From Parachlorella kessleri (lineage: Eukaryota; Chlorophyta; Trebouxiophyceae; Chlorellales; Chlorellaceae): a stretch of DNA of 16,600 nt. The notes under the pieces are model-generated. The model did not search any database. It saw only the letters and a list, made by a program, of their open reading frames with translations, and was not told the origin of the DNA. How positions within the stretch are numbered: the first letter of the stretch is position 1; each line of letters starts with the position of its first letter. This document shows, piece by piece, positions 1 to 9,011 of this stretch. Location of the stretch: assembly GCA_001598975.1 (NCBI GenBank), contig BBXU01003107.1, forward strand, positions 1 to 16,600, read 5' to 3'. The position numbers were made by a program, and so were the translations under genes.

Positions 1-127
1 GCCCCCCTAGAGCTACAGATTACATTCCTTTACAAACGTTAGGTATGTATTGCTCTAGGTTAGTGATCAGCCCCAGCCCAGTGCAGGTGTAACATGCTTG
101 CCGTGGTGCACCCGGCTGCCTTCTTAC

Positions 128-1433
128 CTGCGCCATCATCATGCCACGCATGCAGCCCGTCATGGGCAGCACCATGGCCAGCAGGAACACCGGTAGCGTC
201 AGCGCGGCGGCCGCCAGCAGCTGCCGCCGCCACCTCGCCAGCTCCTGCCGGTTATCACCCAGCAAGCCGGGGCGCTGCTCGGAGACGGGGGTGGCATCAA
301 AGCCGGCCGCTGCGACGGCCTCCATGAGGTGCCTAGGACCGGTCACATCAGGGTTGTAGCGGACCTCTGCCATGCCCGTCATGAGGTTTACGGCTGCATG
401 CAGCACCCCTGGCTGCCGCGCCAGCGCAGCTTCCACCGCCCCAGAGCATGATGCGCACGTCATGCCGCCCACCGCAAGCAGCTGCACGTTGCTCTCAACC
501 TTGGCCAGGAGAGATGCCTCAAACCCGGCGTCCTCGACCGCTGCCACCAACTGGGCCTCTGAGATGTGCTGCGGGCAGAAGGCTACCTCAGCCTGCTGAA
601 GCTGCAGGCTGACGGCTGCATGGCTCACGCCCTGCAGCGCACGCAGCGCTGCTTCCACTGCACTGGAACAGGCTGAGCAGTGCATGCCGCCCACGGACAG
701 CCGCGCAACTTCAACTGTAGGAGCTGCTGCATCGCTGCGGCTCACTATGCGCGCCTCAAAGCCTGCCGACTCTACAGCTTCCACAATCGCTGCCTCGCAC
801 TGCTGAGTAGCGTCGCAGACCACTTCTGCTGACTCACTCAGTAGGGCCACACTGGCCGAGATGACGCCTGGTACCGCCCTGCAGTGCGGCATAGCAAAAA
901 ATGGAGGCCCGCACTGGGAGCAAAGGCACACGCACGCTTGCAACGCCCGTTTGTCAGCTGGCCCTGGCGCTGCGCATATAGTCACCTCCCCAACACACAA
1001 CCCAACCTCCCCCTGTCGTGGTGAACTTCCTGCTGCAGCCAGGCTCCTGCCCCTTGTTCACCCAGCGCTCTGTGCCTGTTCCTGTCCGCCCACCTGAGAG
1101 CACTCTCCACCGCAGTTGAGCAAGAGGAGCAGTGCATGCCTTGGATGGACACCTGCACCCCAAGACGGAGAGCAGTGGGATGGGCAGAGGTTCGTCCAAA
1201 GGCCAAACGTGTCGGGGAACCTCTGGTCGGCCGTCAGCTTCCGATAGCCCCGCGTGCTCAACCAATAAGCCCCTGCCTAACCAACGAGTGATCACGGCTT
1301 CACTCACCACCAACTGCGCTGTGAGGGGCGCATCGCGTGCGTCTTTTGGCACTAACTCGTCAAGCTCGTTTTCTTCGACAGGCTGTTCAGGAGTAAACTT
1401 TTTGTGAATGTAAGACTGTTTCTTCTTTAACAT
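128..1433 (-). CDS. Copper-transporting P1B-type ATPase, N-terminal part (partial)
   Basis: Membrane ATPase predicted to move Cu(I) across a membrane; only the first 312 residues are inside the window. Exons, read on the minus strand, are 1433-1308, 1152-1094 and 878-128, with phases 0, 2 and 0 and GT-AG ends. Three heavy-metal-associated domains follow one another: about residues 43-107 with GMHCSSC, 119-187 with GMHCSAC and 193-262 with GMTCASC. Each CxxC pair is intact. The first domain is split by an intron between its metal loop and the rest. A basic stretch (LARWRRQ) then leads into the first membrane helix at about residues 285-305. The ATP-binding parts, the DKTG phosphorylation site and the CPC metal site lie beyond position 1. 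The start at 1433 is the first ATG in frame and gives a charged N terminus with no clear transit peptide. By family it resembles plant RAN1/HMA7 and HMA5, but the compartment cannot be told from this part. Confidence 0.88.
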
Positions 1434-2039
1434 GGCCCAAACTCTGCAGGGAAGCAGGCACAAGCCTGCTAACCCCCCCTGCTCCTACAAGTATAAGTAT
1501 AAGCAAGCTGCAACGTAAAGTTGGGACAGCTGGAGGAGCTAGACGTAAGCCGAAGGTTGAACAACTGGCATTTGGGTATGTGACCTGTTACGTGATTCTC
1601 CCCTTCGGCCGCCACGGTCAGCGTGGGCGGCGGCCTGGTCCGCGCCAACGTAAAGGCTGCGGCTCTTGCAGCGGTTCTGTTTTCATTTGTGATGAGTTCC
1701 CTTACTGATGTGCCGTATAACCCTAGGGATTGTGAGCTGGGTGGGCAACCTCGCAGAGCGCAGCCTGTGACTAACCCCCTGCTTCGAGCGCCACGATCCT
1801 TCTTGATTGTAATGCATGGACGTGGAGTGCACCAGCTAATGGGGATCAGCTGCAATCAGATGAAACAACTCCAAAAGACCAGGGCAGTACCAGCTCTGTA
1901 CGGGCGTCTTAACTTCGGTCAATTGCCAGACATGTCTTACTAGATCATGCACTGGGCATCGCCTAATCAGTTGGGAGTTGTGTGTTGCTGTTCTCTGGGG
2001 CTTGCTTTGCCTCACTGATCACACCTTGCAGGGGGCGGC
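1434..2039. promoter_or_regulatory. Divergent intergenic region between copper ATPase and TFIIA genes
   Basis: About 606 bp lie between the two start codons, so the promoters and 5' UTRs of both genes must be here. A TATA-like run (TATAAGTATAAG) lies at about 1492-1503, some 60 bases upstream of the ATPase start. A splice acceptor (CCTTGCAG, ending near 2032) lies just before the TFIIA ATG, so the TFIIA 5' UTR may contain an intron. A similar CTGCAG lies at 1444-1449, just upstream of the ATPase ATG on the minus strand. Open frames here show no recognisable protein. Confidence 0.5.
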
Positions 2040-4796
2040 ATGGCGGACAGCAGGAGGGTTGGGGAGCAGACAGTGTTTGTTTACCAGTCAGTAATTGACG
2101 ATGTCATCGCCAGGGTGAAACCCGAGTTCATCCAGGAAGGCGTGGACGAGTGAGCGCCTCGCGCTTTAGGCGTCACGTCCTGCAACCCCTGCACCTTGCA
2201 CACCTGCCTCTGCTGCCCATGACTGCGTGCCCAATGCCGTGCTGGCACGCGACAAGCGGCCCCATGGAACGGGCGCAGGTCTGTACTGGACGAGCTACGG
2301 AGTCTGTGGGAGGCCAAGCTAGTGCAGACGGGCGTGCTGGGAAACCCAAACCAAGCGGAGGTGGCTCAGTGAGTCCAGGCTGGGTCAGGCCAGGCCCTCA
2401 GGTCGGCGCTCCTTTGTCAAAGGTGGCAGGCAGTGCGAATAGTGGAAATTTTGGGGTGAACTGTACTATAAGGGCTGAATGACTACCACTGGCAAGACAG
2501 GGACTGCCTGCTATTCTTATATTCTGTGTGTTCCTTGTGCGCCGCACAGGGCTATTGGCACGGCCGGACAGGCGCGGCCTGCAGCAGCGGGTGTTGCCAC
2601 AGCAGCAGCAGCTCCTGCCGTTGGTTTGCCTGCAGCCATGCCTCAATATCGCCAGCAAGCCGCAATGCCTGGGCCGCAGATGCTGACCACACACCAGTAC
2701 CAGCTGCCTCCTCAGCAACCGCAACAGTGGCAGCAGCAGCTGCAAGGCATGAGTCAGCTTATGCACCCGCAGCAGCAGATGTTACAGCAGCAGGTGCTGC
2801 TGCAGCAGCAGCAACGGCAGCAGCAACAACAGCAGCAGGCGCGTTACGTGGTACCGCCAGGCTTGCCAATGGCGGCACAGGCCTTTGCGGCACCCCAACC
2901 TGCAGCGGCAGCGGCAGCGGCCGCCCTAGACGACCGCAAGCGCAAGCTGGAGGGGCTGCAAGGCAACGCAGGCGGGCCGCCTGTAAAAAGAGAACAGCTA
3001 GCAGGGATGGCTGTGCCGGGGGTGGCGGGGCTGCCGCAGCAAGTGGGGCTGCAGCCAAGGCCCAGCATACCACAGCAGGTCCGCTCTGCAATTCCTGGGC
3101 ACTGGGCTGTGCCAAGGCTGGAAGCGGTACTGTGTTCTGCGCGCAGCTGCACTTCATTTTTGTGACGGACGGCTGCTGAGAGCGTCTCCCTGCTTACAAC
3201 ACAATTACCTGTGTGAAGCTATGCCCTGCACCACACTGTCCACACGTGCCCTGGGTGCTGCCCTGCCCGCTGTCCCAAAAAGGGCCCTGCTGCATGTATG
3301 TGCGGGTGTGCGAAGGGCTGTGACACTGTGGCATGGCTGCAGGATGGACCGGGCGACGAGGGGGAGGAGAAGGAGGGGGGGGAGGAGGCGGGCGAGCCAG
3401 AGGAGGCCTTAGGAGCGGATGACGACCTTGTGGGTGGGTCATTGGCTAGGTCCTGAGGCGGGGCCCTACTCAATGATATAAGTATACGGGTTGGGTTGTG
3501 CATAGCGTTCCAGGGTCAGTTGTGGGTTTGTTATGCCGAGTATCCTACGGTCGCTAACCTGCCTCCATAGAGGAGTGGTACAGACTGTGTACTGCTTTGT
3601 TTTTAGCTATTTCAGTCTGTCTACCTGTTCCATGTCCGAGGCGATTCCCTTGACGGGCAGCTTAGCAGTGTGCATGTTACAGCTTTAGCGCAGGGGTGAG
3701 CACAATAAGCCATCCTGCAATTGAAGTGCCCTTGCGATTATGGTAGCTGCTGCAGCAGTAGGGGGGTGTGCGGGGGAATCAGCACAAGCACTTACTGGTT
3801 AGGAGGTGCCGTGTTGACTAGTGCACATGAGATGACACTGGCAGCTCTATTGAACGCGCCGTCCTGGAGCCTAGTCATTTGTGCTCTCGAGGGTGTGTCG
3901 CTACCCAAGCTTAAACTTGACCTTACCTGGACTCTAGTCGTACGCCACATGATTAATCTAGTGCGGGGCATTGTGATGAGGTGTCATTTGAAATAGATTT
4001 CTGGAGACAATGTTGCAGGGTGGGGCATGGCAACCTTGGGCAGCGGAGAAGCCGGGGAGGATCTGACGCTGAGCGAACGCTGTGTTGTTGAGTGACCCTC
4101 CCTTGACAGTGTTGCAGGGCTCGACAACAATGGGCTGGAGGCAGGACGAGGAGTGTATCTAAGACTAGGCTTCGGGTCGACTTGAGCGCTGAGATTATAG
4201 CATCGTCTCATTTTTGATACTGCAGGTCTGGATGATGAGGAGGTGGATGAGGAGCAGCTGAAGGATGTGGTGCTGGGGCAGTTTGACAAGGTGTCTCGCA
4301 CCAAGGCGCGGTGGAAGGTGCAACTCAAGGTGAGGAGCGGAAGCATGCCATGTGGCGAAGCTGCGGCTGGCTGTTCCTGGCTGTATGGTAGAGGCACAAG
4401 CACGTCCTACTGGCGTGCTGGAGGGATCCAGTTGCAACACACTTGGGCGCCGGCTGATTGGCTTTGCCAGTGGATGTGGCATCGGCACGAAGCCATGCTG
4501 CTGCTGCTGGCATGCATAGCCAGCGTTTCTACTGCCTAAATTGGCATATGCGTTAGTAGGCTGCTGTGCAGCCAGCGAGGGAATGCTGCACAGCATGAGG
4601 CTAAATGCAGTGGCGGCAGGTCACGGGAGCAGAGGGGAGGTATGCGTGAACTGCAGTGACCGGGCACTGGATGCCATTTTGCTCTGGGCTTGCTAGTGAC
4701 TAAGTTGAAGGGATATTCCGTGTGCAGGACCTCATAATCACTGCCAACGGCCGGGACTACCTTGTGCACAAGGCAAATGGAGAGATGAACTTCTAG
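2040..4796 (+). CDS. TFIIA-L: Transcription initiation factor IIA large (alpha/beta) subunit
   Basis: Nuclear general transcription factor. With the small gamma subunit it stabilises TBP on the promoter. Exons are 2040-2149, 2279-2368, 2550-3078, 3343-3433, 4226-4329 and 4728-4796; all phases agree and give 330 residues. Residues 10-60 are the conserved N-terminal helical domain (VYQSVIDDVIARVKPEF, then LRSLWEAKL). Residues 67-243 are a low-complexity linker rich in Gln, Ala and Pro, with a basic patch DDRKRKLEG near 195. Residues 244-290 are acidic. The C-terminal beta domain follows (VVLGQFDKVSRTKARWKVQL, then NGRDYLVHKANGEMNF) and matches plant and animal TFIIA at its expected end. In other organisms the precursor can be cut into alpha and beta within the linker. 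The weakest point is the 792-base intron 3434-4225: its donor was chosen because it keeps the frame, and a further small exon there cannot be excluded. Confidence 0.93.
2713..2838 (+). repeat. CAG-rich polyglutamine tract in TFIIA linker
   Basis: Interrupted CAG/CAA repeats encode Gln runs broken by Leu, Met, Val and Arg. The longest uninterrupted Gln run is six residues, near 2821-2838. Low-complexity Gln-rich linkers are normal in TFIIA large subunits, so the tract is probably functional spacer sequence; its length may vary between strains. Confidence 0.85.
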
Positions 4797-5461
4797 CGGC
4801 ACTGCCACCTGGCAGCAGGAAACGGCTCCCACCGCCTTCTGGCATGACCTCGACGTTACAAAATGCACAAGGGTGAGCCAGGCAGACGCTCAGACACGGC
4901 CTCCTGTGCCACTTCTAGCTGCCGCTTCTCGCTGCTCGATCCCCTGTCGGTCTGGGAGCCGGGAAGGCGGCATGTTGTAGATGTCTAGCTCTGCTCTTTG
5001 ACTCCTGCTGAGTCCCTGCCTGAGTTGTGGTCGTGTTGATGCCCTGCCTGAACAGTGACCTTGCAGAAAGGGAAAGGTTTGCGGTGGTATTTGGGGTTAT
5101 GCGTAGTGGTGAGGTGTGCTTCTCGAAGCGTCCATGCGACATGCCGCATGTCCGACCCAGCCACACCTGGGCGGCTGCTGAGCGTGCAGAGTGGTCCTGC
5201 GTCATGCGTCCAGGCTAGTTGATTGCTAGCACGGTTGAGTGTCATGAGAGTATCCGCTTGGACTGGGCAGCTAGTATAGCATAGGATGTCGAAGGAATCA
5301 ATCGAGAATCTCGGTGCAGCAGTGGTGAGATTCCAGCTGCAAAAATGGGTTATTGCATGGCAAGGGTATGCTTCAGAGATTGCAGGCCTGCAATATGAGC
5401 GCGGCATTGCTGAATTTCAAGTCTTGTTGGAGAAAGGGTTAGCACTACCATTCCAATGGCT

Positions 5462-5466
5462 TGTAA
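5462..5466 (+). terminator. Putative TGTAA polyadenylation signal for TFIIA gene
   Basis: TGTAA, the usual chlorophyte signal, is the first plus-strand copy I find after the TFIIA stop, 666 bases downstream. This implies a long 3' UTR, as is common in green algae. A five-base match is weak on its own; the placement relative to the stop is the support. Confidence 0.4.
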
Positions 5467-5780
5467 AACCCATCTAGGCACGATTCGTTCCACAAGCTGT
5501 TGTGCAGTGGCCTTCAGAGGGAGCAGGCCACTCCTGTTAGATATGGACAGCAAAGCTGGACGAGCAAGCAACATAAAGGCCCCTTACAGCCACAGCCCAG
5601 CTGACAGGCTTTGGATTCATGTATGAAAGCTAGGGGGGCGGGAAAAGCCTGAGTGGACAGCCGATATATTGCGAACAGAGGTTCAGGCAGCAAGCGAAGC
5701 CAAATGAGCGTATTTTGCTTGGTGGTGAGGACAGGCAGGAGCCCTGTCAGCCCAATCAATCCCTACCCCTCAACTCTTTC

Positions 5781-6104
5781 ATTGCCTGCCACCACTGACA
5801 AGAACACGGAGCAGCACTTGCACCCAGCCCTTGTCAGCTTTTCACTTACATCTCCACTAACACTGCGCACAAAGACAAATAGTCATCACAGTGCACCCCT
5901 GCATCTCCTCTACTGGCACTGCCTCCCACCATCGACAAACACAACCTGCGGCCTTGTCCTCTCTTGGCAACGACAGCGTCCAAAGTACTACGACTCGCAC
6001 GTGCAGTGAAACCAGGCAAGATCCAAAGCTTGACTGCAGACATCCCTGCCAGTCCAGTTCGCCCCTACCTCCTCTGTCTGTATTGCCTGCCACTTCTACC
6101 ATAA
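5781..6104 (-). repeat. Cluster of degenerate dispersed-repeat copies
   Basis: Read on the minus strand, three copies share the core GTGGCAGGCAATG or a close variant, near 5781-5803, 5906-5939 and 6066-6104. They are preceded by TTGTC-like or GGTTATGG sequence and followed by AGAGGAGGTAGGGG-like sequence. Spacing is about 135-165 bases. Matching copies occur elsewhere in the window on both strands. Confidence 0.6.
5846..5850 (-). terminator. Putative TGTAA polyadenylation signal for BAH-PHD gene
   Basis: On the minus strand this is the first TGTAA after the BAH-PHD stop at 6447, about 600 bases downstream. It lies within the repeat cluster and before the TFIIA signal on the opposite strand, so the two 3' UTRs need not overlap much. 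Confidence 0.4.
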
Positions 6105-6446
6105 CCACCTTGAGGCATTCACAAGGGGTCCCAGCCCTGCCCCTGGACAGCTGTCGGATGAGGTGTGCTGGGCTGAGGGTTAGGTGAGGGGTAGCTCATC
6201 CCAGGTGCCTGCACTGCTGGTGTGGAGGCTGCATTCAAGGTGACAACCAGTGCCTTGGTTTGAGCCTCTGGGGGCCATCCCCCTCACTTGGCAAATTAAA
6301 AGTGTGGACAGGGCCCCCTTCCCCAAACTCCAATATGCACTGATAAGACAATCTTATAAACTGTAAGAGCAACTGCCATGTGGCAGCGGAGTCGGTAGCA
6401 TATGCTGCTGCAACAGCACAAGATGCAGATGTCTCATTATACGCAG

Positions 6447-8599
6447 TCAAGACACCCCCTCAACTCTCGCAACAAGCAATAGAAGGCCTAGCGCACAGGT
6501 CAGATGCCAGCTATATGTGAACAAACCGTGTGCTTGGCGCATGGCCCCACCTGCACAAGCCTGCTGGCATTTGGGGCAGAAGAACTGTTGCAGGCTAGCC
6601 GCCACGTCAGCGCTCAAGCCGCAGCACTCTGGGTGGTACCACTCAGTGCACCCGTCACACTGGATCATCACCCTGCAGAATGCAAGCACCACAGTTCCAG
6701 CTCCGGCGGAAAGCGAAAGTGGCATGGCGCACACGGCTTACGCAGCACGCACATCACACCTATCATGTAACTCGCTGCAGCCACATGGTTGAGACGGTCA
6801 GCCTAGAGAACAGCAAGGCACCTCAGCTGGGGCGAAACATCGAGGTGAATGTCAGGGGAGTTCTAAAAATAGAGACTGCGGGCCAGATGCCCAGCCAGAA
6901 GCATGGCTCTTAGCTCTTTGCATGGGCGGCAGAAGCAAGTCTCCGCTGGCTCATTTGCCATGAACAAAACCAGTGGACCTCCAGCAATACCACAGCCGTG
7001 TGTTGCTGCTCAACACTCACCTGTCTGGGTTCTCAGGCAGCCGACACAAGCAGTAGATGTACACAGAGGGCGGGAGGAACTCCTTGGTGAGCACCTGCAC
7101 AAGCACAGCTAGGACAACAGCCCTTGCTGCAAACACTATGCACTGGTGACCAAACGCATGAGCTCACGCGCAGAGCCAACAATGAGCGGCTCGCTCCAAT
7201 ATGCAACCAAGGGTCCAGTTCAAAGGCCTTCACCGGGACTAAGGAACGGACGGCACCCATCAGTTGATACCGGTCGGGCTTGCCTTGAAGGTGAAGCGAG
7301 TGAAGTAGTCCCTAGGCCCCACCTCCTCCAGAGCCTGCATGCCACCATCAGCAGCGGGGCATCATGGCTGCAGAGGTTGGCTGTGGCACACCACATACGC
7401 GCATGCTGCCAGCTGCATATGCATCTCCTCCCTCCAGTGAACAGCCAGTGGTCACGCCTCTGTGCTGCCCGAGGCTGTGCAGCCGCGCCATGCCAGAATG
7501 CCTATGAAACCTCGGTGAAGGTCGCGGCCCAACCCCCACTCGGGCGCTTATCCAAGGAAACTCACAGCCCCAACTCCTAAGCCACTTGGTGGCCAGGACA
7601 CACATCGCATGCACACCTAGCTTGTGCCAACATGTGCCTGCCATTTTGTTGCTCAGAGTGGGTAGCACCAACCCAGCTGTCACAAATAGCAGTCTAAATC
7701 AGTCTAGTCTGACAGTGAACCGCCACCTGACCATGCTGCCATGGCTCCCCCCCAAGTGGGCCAACAACGAGCCAGGATGTATTATGCCCACAAGCAAACA
7801 CAACCCCCGCTGTAAGCTGTGATAGGTGCTCAGGCAGGCGCCGCACCCGCACAGGGGGGCCTTCAGTCCTTACCGAGTACTCGTCTATGGGCAGCACATT
7901 GCATCTGTCCAGGATGGTGCCGCTATGAACAGTGTCCAGATGGTCCGAGGAGTACAACTCCTGCCGGCCGTGAAAGCTCTGCAGGAGCTGCCAACAAGCC
8001 GTGCTTGGCCCCAGCTGCTGCAAGGCCTAGAGTCTCCTGGGAGAACTGTTAGTTAACTGCAGCCAGGACTGCATAGAGCGTACCAAGGCCCCACAGTATA
8101 AAGTCTCGGGTAGCAGTGACGGCTATTGACTCTGTGGGGGACCCTTCCCAGCCATTTTCTTGTGCATACATATAAAGACAAGCATGTGGCCATCGGCCCC
8201 TGGTATAAGTTCTATGACCGTGCCGCCATACCAATCACACACCACTGCCAGGCCGTCGAACAACGACCTCCTGCACTGGCGCCTCCCAAGTGATGCCCCT
8301 GCTCACCTTTCGGCCTCCTGGAATTGCTTGGTCGTCTGGGTAGTAGTACCAGACCACCTTGAGTCTGTAGCCGCCTCCTTGGCCGTTTGAAGTGATCCCC
8401 AGTATCTTGGCAACGTATGGCCTCGCCTCTTGGCCTTGGACAAGGATGTTGTCCCCGACTGCGAGGCACAGCTGTGGGATTATCGATGACCCCACCCGAC
8501 GCAGCTGGCCCGACACTCAGGCCCGCGGCGACTTTGCTATCCCGTCAATATACCTGAGTACTTGACACCGTTTTGAATAAAGCTGGGTATGGAGGGCAT
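6447..8599 (-). CDS. EBS/SHL: BAH-PHD histone reader, EBS/SHL family
   Basis: Nuclear chromatin protein. In plants EBS and SHL bind H3K27me3 through BAH and H3K4me2/3 through PHD. Exons on the minus strand are 8599-8554, 8458-8307, 7978-7874, 7334-7284, 7094-7021 and 6672-6447; phases agree and give 217 residues, close to the 228-234 of plant members. The ATG at 8599 is preceded in frame by a TAG. BAH covers about residues 16-130. Y30, W52 and Y54 (PYVAKIL, WYYYP) fall where EBS has its methyl-lysine cage. PHD (133-178) has a full C4HC3 set: C133, C135, C148, C151, H156, C159, C175, C178, with W154 in the H3K4me-binding place. The intron 7283-7095 needs a GC donor; with it, the RFTFK to YIYC segment aligns with plant members without a gap. 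The last 39 residues after the PHD have no known relative, and an unused donor at 6551/6550 could remove them. Confidence 0.9.
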
Positions 8600-9011
8600 C
8601 AGCTAGTTTCCTCTCCTACTTGCACTGCAGGAGGCCGTGCCTCCTGTCATTTAGACTGGGCCCAGCTGAGCTACACACTGTCCTTCCGCATCACAAGTAC
8701 TAAGATCTCCAGGCATGTCCTCAGGCTATCCCTGGTAGGGGAAGTCTCCCTGGGAAGTGCTGCTCAGCACGTTGCAGCAGGGCTCCGACAGCGCGCAAAG
8801 TATTCTTGGGTGATCCTTTCAAGGGCAGGATGCAATTGAATGTCTTTGTCTTACGTCAGGCGTTCAGAAGCTCAAGCTTGTCTGGAACTTGCCCTTCACT
8901 GGCGGCACTCGCATTTACTATAGCCGCATCTGCAGGCAGGCCTCAATCCGCAAGGTTCGCCCCAGGCAACCTTCCTCGAGCCTAAGAAGTCTGCAAGGAC
9001 CAAATCACAGC
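8600..9011. promoter_or_regulatory. Divergent intergenic region between BAH-PHD and bZIP genes
   Basis: 412 bp separate the two start codons. The region must hold both promoters and 5' UTRs. The frame upstream of the bZIP ATG stays open for about 120 bases, so a non-ATG or spliced upstream extension of the bZIP protein is possible but unsupported. I recognise no specific element. Confidence 0.5.

Larger units (their letters stand above)
4797..6446. other. Convergent intergenic region, 3' UTRs of TFIIA and BAH-PHD genes
   Basis: About 1650 bp lie between two stop codons that face each other. No conserved protein can be read here. It contains a TGTAA signal for each gene (5462 on plus, 5846 on minus) and several degenerate copies of the dispersed repeat on the minus strand between 5781 and 6104. 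A 63-codon ATG frame at 5286-5477 lies inside the likely TFIIA 3' UTR and has no recognised relative. Confidence 0.7.

Noticed and set aside
1887..1901. Two GTAC sequences 11 bases apart upstream of the copper ATPase, like algal copper-response cores
   Set aside because: GTAC is expected about twice by chance in 600 bases, and the pair is some 450 bases upstream of the start; nothing else supports copper control.
2759..3157. Open frames opposite the polyglutamine region of TFIIA
   Set aside because: CAG repeats give Leu/Ala/Cys-rich frames on the opposite strand. They carry no domain and only mirror the repeat.
3721..3996. 91-codon frame in the large TFIIA intron
   Set aside because: It resembles no part of TFIIA, has no splice sites that keep the frame, and its composition is unremarkable.
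5653..6187. Ser/Thr/Pro/His-rich open frames in the convergent region
   Set aside because: They come from the CT-rich repeat cluster; no domain, no splice support, and the next frames look much the same.
8235..8516. BAH-PHD protein starting at a GTG near 8516
   Set aside because: No ATG opens this frame. The spliced ATG exon at 8599-8554 joins at 8458 in the right phase and gives KYSVGDNILVQ, which fits a BAH start.
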